Shown here: positions 25,825 to 34,669 of the stretch, one piece after another
How the letters are laid out: every line of letters starts with the position of its first letter
Position numbering within the stretch: position 1 is the first letter of the stretch
Assembly: GCF_042485795.1 (NCBI RefSeq)
Contig: NZ_CP169368.1
Coordinates: 930,001-994,000, forward strand
Length of the DNA: 64,000 nucleotides
Origin: Lonepinella sp042485795
GTDB taxonomy: Bacteria > Pseudomonadota > Gammaproteobacteria > Enterobacterales > Pasteurellaceae
Direction of reading: 5' to 3'
The notes under the pieces: generated by a model
Seen by the model: the letters and a program-made list of their open reading frames with translations, nothing else
Told to the model about the DNA's origin: nothing
Databases searched by the model: none
Translations under genes and position numbers: made by a program

Positions 25825-26895
25825 GTGTCAGCAAGTAAGGATAAAGAAAGAGGCACCTGGAAAATTTATGTGAGGTATGTTGATTGGCAAGGAGTAAAAC
25901 AAATCCATACAAAACGTGGATTCGCTACAAAGAGAGAGGCATTGGAATACGAAAGGGAGTTTTTAGCGAGTAAGTCAAGAGATTTGAATATGTTATTTGA
26001 ATCCTTTGTTGAAATCTATTTGAGTGATTTAAAGCCGAGGATTAAATACAACACTTATTTGACAAAGGTTCATATTATAGAAACGAAAATAATACCATAC
26101 TTTGCCAAGAAATCTATAGCTGAAATAACAGCTCCGGATATTTTACAGTGGCAAAATGAATTGCTTAAAAAGTCAGATGATGAGGGGAAACAATATTCTC
26201 AAACTTATTTAAGAACAATTCAGAATCAACTAAATGCAATTCTTAATCATGCCAATAAGTATTATGGCTTAACAAGTAATCCTGCTCATAAAACTACTAA
26301 GATGGGGAAATCAAAGGCACAGGAAATGTTGTTTTGGACTAAAGAGGAATATGAAAAATTCGCTGAAAGTGTTAAGAACAAACCTGCCTCATACTATGCT
26401 TTTGAGATACTTTATTGGTGCGGCATTAGAGAAGGTGAATTGCTTGCACTTACAAAAGACGATTTTGATCTTGAGAAGAAAACTCTAACTATTAATAAAT
26501 CATTTCAAAGGTTAAAAGGAAAAGATTACATTACATCTCCAAAGACAGAAAAAAGCAATAGAGTAATTCAATTGCCACAATTTCTATGTGATGAAATGGC
26601 AGACTTCTTTGGAATGTTTTATCATCTGGATTCAAAGGCGAGACTATTTAATTTTACAAAATCATATTTACATCATGAAATGGATAGAGCTTGTAAGTTA
26701 TCAGGAGTGAAAAGAATTAGAGTTCATGATTTAAGACATTCCCATGTCGCTTATTTGATAGAGCAAGGTTTTTCTCCTGTGGTAATTGCAGAAAGATTAG
26801 GTCATGAAAGTATCTCAATAACCTTAAATTATGCACATTTATATCCGTCAAAACAGTTGGAAATTGTGAACATTATCGAAAAAGAAAGGAATTAG
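25825..26895 (+). CDS. int: Tyrosine recombinase (integrase)
   Basis: 356-residue phage-type integrase that should catalyse site-specific integration at the guaA 3' end and, with the preceding small protein, excision. It has an N-terminal arm-binding domain (about 1-50, GTWKIYVRYVDWQGVKQIHT), a SAM-like core-binding domain (55-155) and a catalytic domain with Arg202 (CGIREGELL), Lys240 (TSPKTEKS), His301-x-x-Arg304 (HDLRHSH), His327 (LGHESI) and nucleophile Tyr336 (LNYAHLY). The start is GTG at 25825, 7 nt after TAGGAGG. All catalytic residues are present, so it is probably active. Confidence 0.94.
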   Translation: MSASKDKERGTWKIYVRYVDWQGVKQIHTKRGFATKREALEYEREFLASKSRDLNMLFESFVEIYLSDLKPRIKYNTYLTKVHIIETKIIPYFAKKSIAEITAPDILQWQNELLKKSDDEGKQYSQTYLRTIQNQLNAILNHANKYYGLTSNPAHKTTKMGKSKAQEMLFWTKEEYEKFAESVKNKPASYYAFEILYWCGIREGELLALTKDDFDLEKKTLTINKSFQRLKGKDYITSPKTEKSNRVIQLPQFLCDEMADFFGMFYHLDSKARLFNFTKSYLHHEMDRACKLSGVKRIRVHDLRHSHVAYLIEQGFSPVVIAERLGHESISITLNYAHLYPSKQLEIVNIIEKERN

Positions 26896-26905
26896 GAAAT
26901 TTAAG

Positions 26906-27289
26906 ATGAGTAAGATTTTTAAAAGAGAAAGTCTACGAACAAAAGGTAGAAAGCTGAAAGTCGAAAAAAACAGGAAGAGAAATATTATAGTGAATTTCAG
27001 AATGTCTCCTGAAGAAAAAAGTTTATTGGAAGAGAAAATAGCATTATCGGGATTAAACAAACAGGATTATATGATTCAAATGAGCCTAAATCATAGAGTT
27101 GAGGTATTGGGAAATATAAGAGTGTTTGACGAACTTAAAACAAAACTGAATATGCTTGAAGAATATTTTAAAAATGTTAATTTGGACTGCGATATGGATG
27201 AAAATAAACTTGAACTTTTGGCATATATTCTGGAAATGTTTGAAACGGTAAATAGAAATAAAAATGGCTCTATCTACGGCAATAGATAA
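26906..27289 (+). CDS. Relaxosome-type mobilization accessory protein
   Basis: 127 residues with a very basic N-terminus (KRESLRTKGRKLKVEKNRKR) followed by IIVNFRMSPEEKSLLEEKIALSGLNKQDYMI, the ribbon-helix-helix pattern of plasmid mobilization proteins in Firmicutes elements. It follows the integrase by 10 bp, separate from the relaxase locus 3 kb downstream where a second MobC-like gene lies. A DNA-binding role at oriT or at the replication origin is inferred. Confidence 0.6.
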   Translation: MSKIFKRESLRTKGRKLKVEKNRKRNIIVNFRMSPEEKSLLEEKIALSGLNKQDYMIQMSLNHRVEVLGNIRVFDELKTKLNMLEEYFKNVNLDCDMDENKLELLAYILEMFETVNRNKNGSIYGNR

Positions 27290-27299
27290 AGCCAAGAAG

Positions 27300-27344
27300 C
27301 AACCTGATAAGATTGCAAATCTCAAAAAATATTTTATCAGGTTG
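27300..27344. repeat. 11-bp inverted repeat before the primase gene
   Basis: CAACCTGATAA at 27300-27310 and TTATCAGGTTG at 27334-27344, perfect, with a 23-bp AT-rich spacer that itself contains GATTGCAAATC. No T-run follows, so a terminator is less likely than an operator or replication signal. Confidence 0.55.
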
Positions 27345-27379
27345 TACTTCTATCATCAACACAATTATGGAGGTAAAAA

Positions 27380-28303
27380 ATGATAAATAAAGAAAATTAC
27401 ATTAACAACATTCCACAGGAATTAAAAGAACGTAAACAGTGGTTATGGTTCAAGATTTACCATAACAAAGATAAAAACGGAGATATAAAAATGGTTAAGA
27501 TTCCAATCAGTCCAACTACTTGTGAATCGAATGAGTGGAACAAAGAAGAAAATTGGACAAGCTTTGAAACAGCTTTAGATGGTTTGGAAAGAAGCGATTG
27601 CGATGGACTATCATTTGTTTTAACTGAAGATGATCCGTTTGTCTGCATTGATTTAGATAAGGTTAAAGATAATTTTGAAGAGGTACAAGATATCATAAGC
27701 AATTTTGCAGAAACCTATAAGGAGATTTCCGTATCAGAAAACGGAGTTCACATTTTTGTTGAAGGCAGAATTCATAAGAACATCAACAATCAAACTAATC
27801 ATTTTGAAATGTATAAGTCAAATAAGTGTATTGCTATGACCGGTGATGTTATAGGAACTTGCACAGAAATACAGAATGAACAATATAAGCTAAATCTCTA
27901 TTATGAAAAATATGCTCTTAAAGAAACGTTAAGAGAACGAATTTCCTATTATAAAAATATAGATAGTGATGTGCCGGATATTGAAAGAATTTTAAAGGCA
28001 ATCTATATGACAAATAGCAAAGGCAGAGAGCTTTTTAGAGGAGAATATTCCACAGGTGATGCAAGTAAAGACGATTTTCAGCTACTCCTTATACTGAACA
28101 GTTTCACACACGGAAATGCAGACTTGATGTTAGAAATATTTCTAAAATCCGCATTGAATCGCTTGGGAGATATGAGCAAAAGAAGGACGGAAGCGGCGTA
28201 TCTTAAATATCTGAATCAAAGTATAAAAAAAGCACAGGAAGTCGGCGGAACAAATTATTGGAATTATAACTATCACAGAAAAACAAGGGAGGCAGTTCGT
28301 TGA
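27380..28303 (+). CDS. Archaeo-eukaryotic-type primase of the mobile element
   Basis: 307-residue replication protein. The N-terminal domain has the primase-polymerase signature: WLWFKIYH start, the metal-binding DLD at 91-93 (FVCIDLDKV), SENGVHIFVEG with Ser119 and His124, and NKCIAMTGDV. The C-terminal helical part (DVPDIERILKAIY, GDASKDDFQLLLIL) resembles the PriCT-like domains of plasmid primases. AGGAGG-type ribosome binding site TGGAGGTAAAAA. The stop overlaps the ATPase gene by 4 bp, so primase and helicase are made together and should allow autonomous replication of the excised circle. Confidence 0.8.
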   Translation: MINKENYINNIPQELKERKQWLWFKIYHNKDKNGDIKMVKIPISPTTCESNEWNKEENWTSFETALDGLERSDCDGLSFVLTEDDPFVCIDLDKVKDNFEEVQDIISNFAETYKEISVSENGVHIFVEGRIHKNINNQTNHFEMYKSNKCIAMTGDVIGTCTEIQNEQYKLNLYYEKYALKETLRERISYYKNIDSDVPDIERILKAIYMTNSKGRELFRGEYSTGDASKDDFQLLLILNSFTHGNADLMLEIFLKSALNRLGDMSKRRTEAAYLKYLNQSIKKAQEVGGTNYWNYNYHRKTREAVR

Positions 28304-29262
28304 AAGCATATACGATAAACACTGAGTTTGATGCCTCTGATAAGTATATTGTTGATAACATTATTGCAAGAAAAAGCATTACATTGATTGTAGCCTCACC
28401 TAAAAAAGGTAAGACGGCATTAGGACTGAATCTTGGGATATGTATCAATGAAGGAATTGATTTTCTTGAAAACAAGGTGCGTAAAACAAATGTTGTTTAC
28501 TATTGTAACGAACTATCCGGAAAACTTATTCAAGAAAGAATTAAGAGATTAGATATACCTTGTTCAAACACTATGAAATTTTATGAAGGAACAAGTTATG
28601 TAGACTTTGATGAGTTTGAAAGAATTATAAAATCTGATGTTGAATTGGGTTATGAGGTGTTCGTGGTTGATACCTTTTCTAAGATAAAATATGACAGAAA
28701 ATATAATGCCAATGATTACAATGATACCTATGAGGTTATGGCAAAATATTATGAGCTTATAGAAAAATATGGTTGCACTTTTATTATGATGTATCACACA
28801 AAAAAGGATTCATCTATCAAAAGTGTGAGTGAAAAAGTGATAGGTTCTCAAGCCTTATCCGGCTCGGTAGATACCATCATTGCGATTGATAAAGCTTCGG
28901 AATTTGATACAGAATTCAAGTTGGATGTAACAAGCAGGCTCTTTGAATCGAAAGCCTATCAGGTAAAAATACATCCTGTGAGAAAGATATTGGAACTTGA
29001 TAAAGTGGATCCGATTGAAATGCTGGAACCGTCCATTCAAAGATTAGTTCAACTTATGCCTAAATTAAAAGAAATAGATGGAACAATAGTTGATATTTGC
29101 TCAAAGATAAAATTAGAGATAGAAAGTCCGCAGCAATTCGGCAAGACCTTAAATCGTAATAAAGATATTCTCAGAAAAAATGGAATCAGCATTACAATGA
29201 AGCGAGGCAAAAACAACAATAACTATCAAGTTAAATATAATTCGGAGGATGTAATTTACTAA
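28300..29262 (+). CDS. RepA-like hexameric ATPase (replicative helicase)
   Basis: 320-residue RecA-fold ATPase of the plasmid RepA/AAA_25 type. Walker A is SPKKGKTALG (33-42), Walker B is EVFVVDTFSKI, and the sensor region has IMMYHTKKDSS and VIGSQALSGSVDTIIAID. It starts at a TTG (28300) after GGGAGG, overlapping the primase stop. The C-terminal region (IVDICSKIKLEIESPQQFGKTLNRNKDIL) looks like a winged helix. The role inferred is helicase loading or unwinding at the element origin, possibly the hexamer array just downstream. Confidence 0.82.
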   Translation: MKAYTINTEFDASDKYIVDNIIARKSITLIVASPKKGKTALGLNLGICINEGIDFLENKVRKTNVVYYCNELSGKLIQERIKRLDIPCSNTMKFYEGTSYVDFDEFERIIKSDVELGYEVFVVDTFSKIKYDRKYNANDYNDTYEVMAKYYELIEKYGCTFIMMYHTKKDSSIKSVSEKVIGSQALSGSVDTIIAIDKASEFDTEFKLDVTSRLFESKAYQVKIHPVRKILELDKVDPIEMLEPSIQRLVQLMPKLKEIDGTIVDICSKIKLEIESPQQFGKTLNRNKDILRKNGISITMKRGKNNNNYQVKYNSEDVIY

Positions 29263-29265
29263 AAT

Positions 29266-29340
29266 GCCGTTCAGACCGTTCGTACCGTTTGATGTTTTAT
29301 GTGTAAGGGGATGTCGTGCGGTATGAACGGTGCAAACGGT
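29266..29340. repeat. Symmetric array of 9-bp-spaced hexamers (candidate origin or operator)
   Basis: Three forward copies of NCCGTT start at 29266, 29275 and 29284, and three reverse copies at 29317, 29326 and 29335 (TGCGGT, AACGGT, AACGGT). Both sets have an exact 9-bp period and mirror each other around 29303. The 27-bp centre is GT-rich. The array lies 4 bp after the ATPase gene. Confidence 0.75.
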
Positions 29341-29427
29341 AAACTGAAAAGCTACATCCATTTTTTTCTGTGTAAGTTAAAGATGAATTTATAAAAAGTA
29401 TGAATTATAGGTAGATAGCAAGCATAT

Positions 29428-29500
29428 ACTTTTTGACCACACTCAAAAAGTAGGCTTGAAATTTGATAACTCAAATTTGAAATATTTAGGGAGAACCCTA
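29428..29500 (+). other. Candidate origin of transfer (oriT)
   Basis: Three adjacent hairpins just upstream of mobC and the relaxase gene: ACTTTTTGA/TCAAAAAGT (29428-29451, perfect, loop CCACAC), TTGAAATTTGA/TCAAATTTGAA (29456-29481, one mismatch, loop TAAC) and TAGGG/CCCTA (29487-29500, loop AGAA), followed by AGACCCC. Position and structure fit an oriT; the nick site is not determined. Confidence 0.55.
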
Positions 29501-29530
29501 AGACCCCGAAAAAGAAAGGAGAGATGAAAA

Positions 29531-29911
29531 ATGCCAAAGACAGTTAATCGTAAAAACAATTGTACTGTTCATTTTATGGTGAACGAAGAAGAGATGAAAG
29601 AATTAAATCGAAGATTTGCATTAACAAATTTTAAGAATAAACGAGAATTTTATAGAGATGCTATCTTTAAAAACAAGATTATCAGCATTGATATATCAGG
29701 AGCTTTTAGAAAAGAATTAAGAGAATTATCTTCTCTTGTAAGTAGAAATTCAGCAAACTTAAATCAAATAACAAAGCATATAAACAGTACAGGAGTAATT
29801 TACAAAAAAGATATTGAATTAATCCATTCTGGATTAGAACTAGAGTTGTCATTTCTTGCAGAATTTAGAGAAAAAGTTTCCGACTATATCATCAATGAGG
29901 TAATCGGATAA
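29531..29911 (+). CDS. mobC: Mobilization protein MobC
   Basis: 126-residue relaxosome accessory protein. The N-terminal part is ribbon-helix-helix like (NCTVHFMVNEEEMKELNRRF), and the C-terminal part has the MobC signature LVSRNSANLNQITKHINSTG. It helps the relaxase bind and open oriT. AAAGGAG lies upstream. The stop and the relaxase start share one base, indicating coupling. Confidence 0.87.
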   Translation: MPKTVNRKNNCTVHFMVNEEEMKELNRRFALTNFKNKREFYRDAIFKNKIISIDISGAFRKELRELSSLVSRNSANLNQITKHINSTGVIYKKDIELIHSGLELELSFLAEFREKVSDYIINEVIG

Positions 29912-31347
29912 TGGCTGTTACAAAGATACATCCGATTAAGACTACTCTGAAAAAAGCGATAGACTATATCTGTAACGGAGATAAAACCGATGATGAAATC
30001 TATGTTACAACGCACCTGTGCAGCAGAGAAAATGCTCATAAAGAATTTGAACTTACCAAGAAACAATTTGGCTCAAGAACAAAGATGTTGGCACATCATT
30101 TGATTCAATCTTTTGTTCAGGAAGAAGTCAGTTTTGAAGAAGCACATCAAGTGGGAATTGAACTTTGTGATAAAATTTTAGAGGGGAAATATGAGTATGT
30201 TTTAGCGACTCATATCGACAAAGACCATATTCATAATCATATCATTTTTAATTCCATAGATGTGGATGAGGGCAAGGTTTATCATTCTTATTACGGCTCA
30301 TATATGAATATCAGAAACCAAAGCGACAGACTTTGCAAGGAGCATAATTTATCTGTCATCGACCAAGAAGCACAAAAAGAAATCAACGAGATTAAGCAAA
30401 GAAAATTTGTAAGTTGGTATGATTGGAATGAAGATAAAAAAGGAAAAAGCTATAAATCAAGACTTCAATTTGATATGGATAGAGTAATCCAAAAAGCAAT
30501 AAACTGGGAACATTTTCTTAAAATAATGGAACAATATGGATATGAAATCAAGTTTGGAAAGCATATTGCTTTCAAACAGAAAAATCAGCAGAGATTTACC
30601 CGAGCGAAAACCATAGGGGATAATTACACAGAAGAAAAAATCAAAGAAAGAATCCGAAATAAAGATAAAGAAATAGGAGAGTTTGTTGATAAAACCAAAT
30701 ATGGAAATCAGGATTGGGTAGTTCATACCAACATGCAAGTAGCATCCAAAATTCTATTAAAAATAAGAGATAAAAGCTTTAACTCTATGGAAGCATTGGA
30801 AAAAGGAATTCAAAAAATATCATTTCAAAAAAATGAATTGAAACAAGAATTTGATAAACTTTCGTGGGAACAAAAGAGGATAAAAGAAGTCGTTAAGCAT
30901 ATTCAAATCTGTATCAACAAAAGAGAACATTATGAAGGCTATCGAAAAAATCCGAACGATAAAATTTATATGATGATCAATCGAAAAGATATAGAAGCCT
31001 ATCAGAAATCCTATGAAGAAACAGATATTTTCCTTAAGCAATTTCCTCATTTGAAAGATACTGTATTGGGAGAATTGAAGAACAAATCCGGTAAAAATCT
31101 TTTCAGGAAATTAAATGAACATTCTAAAGAATTGCAAGCTAAACAAGAGGAGATTATGAAGAAACATAATTCATTATCAGTACAATATGAGGAATTGGAA
31201 CATCTAAAAAATAACATGAATGAGTACCGGGGTAGAGACAAAAGGAAGAAAAAAGAGTCAGTTATAGGTGCTATTAATAGTTATAGAGTGGAAGTTAAAG
31301 ATATATCTAAAGAAAAGAAAGAAATAGGCAAAGAAAATGAAAGATAA
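29911..31347 (+). CDS. MOBP-type relaxase
   Basis: 478-residue conjugative relaxase that should nick oriT and pilot the DNA strand during mobilization. The catalytic Tyr is probably Y19 (KKAIDYICNGD), and the metal-binding triad is His106, His108 and His110 in THIDKDHIHNHIIFN. The C-terminal half (about 280-470) is Lys/Glu-rich coiled coil with no recognisable helicase or primase domain. With no coupling protein or secretion genes here, transfer would rely on another element. It is followed by a strong terminator. Confidence 0.92.
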   Translation: MAVTKIHPIKTTLKKAIDYICNGDKTDDEIYVTTHLCSRENAHKEFELTKKQFGSRTKMLAHHLIQSFVQEEVSFEEAHQVGIELCDKILEGKYEYVLATHIDKDHIHNHIIFNSIDVDEGKVYHSYYGSYMNIRNQSDRLCKEHNLSVIDQEAQKEINEIKQRKFVSWYDWNEDKKGKSYKSRLQFDMDRVIQKAINWEHFLKIMEQYGYEIKFGKHIAFKQKNQQRFTRAKTIGDNYTEEKIKERIRNKDKEIGEFVDKTKYGNQDWVVHTNMQVASKILLKIRDKSFNSMEALEKGIQKISFQKNELKQEFDKLSWEQKRIKEVVKHIQICINKREHYEGYRKNPNDKIYMMINRKDIEAYQKSYEETDIFLKQFPHLKDTVLGELKNKSGKNLFRKLNEHSKELQAKQEEIMKKHNSLSVQYEELEHLKNNMNEYRGRDKRKKKESVIGAINSYRVEVKDISKEKKEIGKENER

Positions 31348-31354
31348 AATATTA

Positions 31355-31386
31355 CTGTGTAGTCTTCGGGCTACACAGTTTTTTTA
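31355..31386 (+). terminator. Rho-independent terminator after the relaxase gene
   Basis: CTGTGTAG (31355-31362) and CTACACAG (31371-31378) form a perfect stem with loop TCTTCGGG, followed by TTTTTTTT. It separates the mobilization genes from the defence operon. Confidence 0.9.
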
Positions 31387-31444
31387 AAATTAAAATTTTG
31401 TACGAGAAAAAAGAATAAAATATTTCAATTGACTACACTTTTGT

Positions 31445-31453
31445 TGGTATAAT
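31445..31453 (+). promoter_or_regulatory. Extended -10 promoter of the defence operon
   Basis: TGG followed by a consensus TATAAT at 31448-31453, 45 bp before the regulator ATG. TTGACT at 31429-31434 is only 13 bp upstream, too near for a normal -35, so recognition probably relies on the extended -10. Overlap with the regulator's own binding site is likely but not shown. Confidence 0.6.
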
Positions 31454-31497
31454 GAATAAGTAAATGACACTACTCGTAATTAGAAAGGAGATTAGTG

Positions 31498-31704
31498 ATG
31501 TCAAAGTTAAGTTATAAAAAGTTGTTTAAAAAAATGATTGATATAGATATGAAAAACACAGGACTTATGGAACAAGCAAATATAAGCAGGAGTACCTTTT
31601 ACAAGATTAAAAATGGAGAAAATGTTACTACTGATGTATTGCTAAGGATATGCAATGTCTTAGAGTGTGATATTTCTGAAATTGTAGAATGCGTGGAGGA
31701 ATGA
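31498..31704 (+). CDS. Small XRE regulator heading the defence operon
   Basis: 68-residue Cro/CI-type helix-turn-helix protein: KKLFKKMIDIDMKNTGLMEQ, then ANISRSTFYKIKNGENVTTD as recognition region, ending ICNVLECDISEIVECVEE. ATG 31498 is preferred over GTG 31495 because AAAGGAG lies 7 nt upstream. Size and position directly before a restriction-modification gene match controller (C) proteins that delay restriction until methylation is established. It ends 1 bp before the next ATG. The controller role is inferred. Confidence 0.8.
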   Translation: MSKLSYKKLFKKMIDIDMKNTGLMEQANISRSTFYKIKNGENVTTDVLLRICNVLECDISEIVECVEE

Positions 31705-31705
31705 T

Positions 31706-34669
31706 ATGGATTTAGAAATGAAGAAGCAGGAGTTAAATAGACTTGTGAATGTTTTTTCAGAAAATTTGCCATACTATAAAAATCAAAAAAATAATTTTAA
31801 TGAGCAGATGACTAGACAACAATATATAGATGGTTTTTTAAGGTTACTAGGTTGGGATATTTCTAATCCCGACGGATTATCATTTAAGGAACGAGAAGTT
31901 GTAGCAGAAGAATATTCTACAGTTAACAGTAAAGATAGACCAGACTATACAATTAGAATGAATGGAATGAGCAAATTCTATGTAGAAGCAAAAAAAGTTA
32001 GTGTTGATATCAGTTTAGAAGAAGCCCCAGCTTTACAAGCTAGAAGATACGGATGGAATGCTGGACATGATATTTCGTTACTTACAAATTTTGAATATTT
32101 AGCAATATATTTAACTTATGAAATGCCCAGAGAATCTGATGTTGCTGGTAAGTATAGATATAAACTTTATCATTATTCTGAGTATGAAGAAAAATTTGAA
32201 GAAATATATAGTTTATTATCAAGAGAGAGTCTTGTTAACGGAACATTTAATAAGTGGATAGATTCTATACGACCAGAAGATGCAACTAAAACATCTTTAG
32301 ATAAAGTTTTTTTAGATCAGTTGAATGGTTGGAGAGTTTTGATTGCAAATGATTTATTAAGTTCTGGTTGCAATATAAATTCATATGGAAACATTAATGA
32401 ATGTATACAGACATTTTTAAATCAATTAGTGTTCTTGAGGTTCGCAGAAGATAATAGATTTGAAAATCAAAATAGCTTAAAAAATGAAATACTAAGTCAT
32501 AGAAGTTATAAAGATTATTTCAAAGCACTAGATAAAAAATATAATTCGGAATTATTTAAAAACTATAGCCTAATAACAGATTTGAGTGAAAATGTTTTAA
32601 GTAATATAGTAGAAAATTTATATTTTCCTGATGTTTCGTATGATTTTTCTGTAATTGATTTATCGATTTTAAGCAAGATATATGAAAATTTTTTGCAACA
32701 GGAAATTGTAATTAATGATGGAATAGCAACATTAGAGAAAACGAAAAGTGCAAAAATCAAATCTGTAATATCTACACCTGATGAAATAGCAGTATCAATG
32801 GTAAAGCAGGCTATATCTGATAAAATTATTGGAAAATCGGTTGAAGAAATACTGAAATTAAGAATAATTGATATCGCTGTTGGATCTGGGATTTTTTTGA
32901 TTGAGATTTATAATTTTCTAGAAAGACATTTAGTAGATTTATATGCGGATAAAAATAGCGAATTTATTGATGAAAAAGTGGTGCCGTTTGCTGTTAAACG
33001 AGCGTTGATAGAAAAGGTGTTATTAGGATTTGATATAAATAATCAAGCAGTTCAACTTACACGATTCTCTTTATTATTAAGGTTATTATCCAATGAAGAT
33101 AGGGAACGAATAGAGGATATTTCACCAATATTACCATCACTTACTAAAACAATTGTATGTGCGAATTCGCTAGTCAGTGATGCTGATATAGATATAGTAT
33201 CTGTAAATAAAGATGATTTGTATGAGATTATGCCTATGAGAAGTGAAGAAGAAAGGCAGATGCAGTTTGATATTATTATTGGGAACCCTCCATATTTGAA
33301 AAAAGAAGACGTTATTAATTCAACTCCTAAAGAAGAGATATCAGCATATGAAGTGAAATATGAAAGTGCATATAAACAGTATGATAAATATTTTTTATTC
33401 ATCGAGAGAATAGTAAACCTATTAAAAGAAGATGGACAAGGTGTACTTATAGTTCCAAACAAATTTTTTAATGTTGCATCTGCATTGAAATTAAGAGATT
33501 TTCTTTTAAAGAAGAAGTGTATAGCTAAAATTTTTGATTTTGGAAGCAAACAATTGTTTAAAGGTGTTATTAACTATGTGTGTGTTTTAAAACTAGAAAA
33601 GAATTATGGAAATTCTTTTGAATATACGAAAGTTTCATCGCCAGAAGATATTTATAATAATAAAAATGGATTAATTTTTGATATTTCAAAATTAGATATT
33701 TCACATTGGTTTTTAACAGATGATAGTGCAATTCTTAAGAAGTATGAATATGCAAAAGAAAATTTTCCTTGTATTGAGGAAGAAATAATACCTACTAACG
33801 GTATACAAACTAGTAAGAATGATGTTTATATAATACCGAAAAATACAATAGTTTCAAATGAAAATGGCGTAGTTACATTTATAAAAGATAGACAGAAATT
33901 CAAAGCAGAGATAGAACTATTGAGAGAATATTATTTGCCAAGTAAAAGTGATGGGGCAAATAAGTCATATCAAAATCTAAAATCAACAAACTATGTGATT
34001 TTCCCATATATTAACGGAAAAATCATACATGAAAAAGAGATGAAAGAAAATTATCCAAATACATGGAGATATCTACACTATTTTAAAGATAAATTACTTC
34101 CAAAAAGTTTAGGAGGTAAACGAGATGTAAGAGGAAATGAAGGTGATTTTGAATGGTATCAGTATGGTCGCTCTCAAGCCTTACGGGAAGTTGATAAAGA
34201 AAAAATAATTGTTGGAGTGCTTTCTAGAGAACCAAACTTTAATATAGATAGGAATAATATTGCATATTCATCGGGAGGCACAGCAGGTTATATAGGATTG
34301 TATTTGAGAGATAATTCAAAATACAACTTGGAATATATTCAAGCTTGGCTTAGTCACTGGTTTACAGATGAGATTTTTAAAACTATAGGCAGTGATTTTG
34401 AAGGAGGTTTTTACACTCACGGAACAAATATGTACAAGGATATACCGCTTCTACCAATTGATTTTGAAAATGAATATGAACATAAAGCTTTTGATAGAAT
34501 TTCTGAATTGGTAAAGAGTATTAATACTATAAATGAAGAGATAGAAAATGAGACTGATTCAAGAAAAAAAGAACTTAATTTAAGAATTAAAGAAAATATG
34601 ATATCAAAAATAAATACCAAAATAGACGAATTAATAGAATTAAAGGTGGAAGAAAATAATGAATGTTAA
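31706..34669 (+). CDS. Type IIG-like restriction endonuclease-methyltransferase fusion
   Basis: 987 residues, the length and domain order of Eco57I-type enzymes. The N-terminal nuclease domain has a PD-(D/E)xK site: Pro79-Asp80 and Glu94-Ala-Lys96 (RPDYTIRMNGMSKFYVEAKK). A helical connector follows, then a gamma-class adenine methylase domain with SAM motif I at about 388-396 (IDIAVGSGIFL) and catalytic NPPY at 527-530 (IIGNPPYLKKED). The last third (about 690-940) is a TaqI-like target recognition domain. It would cut and methylate the same sequence. GGAGGAATGAT precedes the ATG. It overlaps the next methylase gene by 11 bp. Confidence 0.88.
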   Translation: MDLEMKKQELNRLVNVFSENLPYYKNQKNNFNEQMTRQQYIDGFLRLLGWDISNPDGLSFKEREVVAEEYSTVNSKDRPDYTIRMNGMSKFYVEAKKVSVDISLEEAPALQARRYGWNAGHDISLLTNFEYLAIYLTYEMPRESDVAGKYRYKLYHYSEYEEKFEEIYSLLSRESLVNGTFNKWIDSIRPEDATKTSLDKVFLDQLNGWRVLIANDLLSSGCNINSYGNINECIQTFLNQLVFLRFAEDNRFENQNSLKNEILSHRSYKDYFKALDKKYNSELFKNYSLITDLSENVLSNIVENLYFPDVSYDFSVIDLSILSKIYENFLQQEIVINDGIATLEKTKSAKIKSVISTPDEIAVSMVKQAISDKIIGKSVEEILKLRIIDIAVGSGIFLIEIYNFLERHLVDLYADKNSEFIDEKVVPFAVKRALIEKVLLGFDINNQAVQLTRFSLLLRLLSNEDRERIEDISPILPSLTKTIVCANSLVSDADIDIVSVNKDDLYEIMPMRSEEERQMQFDIIIGNPPYLKKEDVINSTPKEEISAYEVKYESAYKQYDKYFLFIERIVNLLKEDGQGVLIVPNKFFNVASALKLRDFLLKKKCIAKIFDFGSKQLFKGVINYVCVLKLEKNYGNSFEYTKVSSPEDIYNNKNGLIFDISKLDISHWFLTDDSAILKKYEYAKENFPCIEEEIIPTNGIQTSKNDVYIIPKNTIVSNENGVVTFIKDRQKFKAEIELLREYYLPSKSDGANKSYQNLKSTNYVIFPYINGKIIHEKEMKENYPNTWRYLHYFKDKLLPKSLGGKRDVRGNEGDFEWYQYGRSQALREVDKEKIIVGVLSREPNFNIDRNNIAYSSGGTAGYIGLYLRDNSKYNLEYIQAWLSHWFTDEIFKTIGSDFEGGFYTHGTNMYKDIPLLPIDFENEYEHKAFDRISELVKSINTINEEIENETDSRKKELNLRIKENMISKINTKIDELIELKVEENNEC

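Noticed and set aside
33052..33549. 165-codon minus-strand frame inside the restriction-methylase gene
   Set aside because: It is antisense to the methylase catalytic region (NPPY), so the plus strand is clearly coding; the length reflects AT-rich codon structure.
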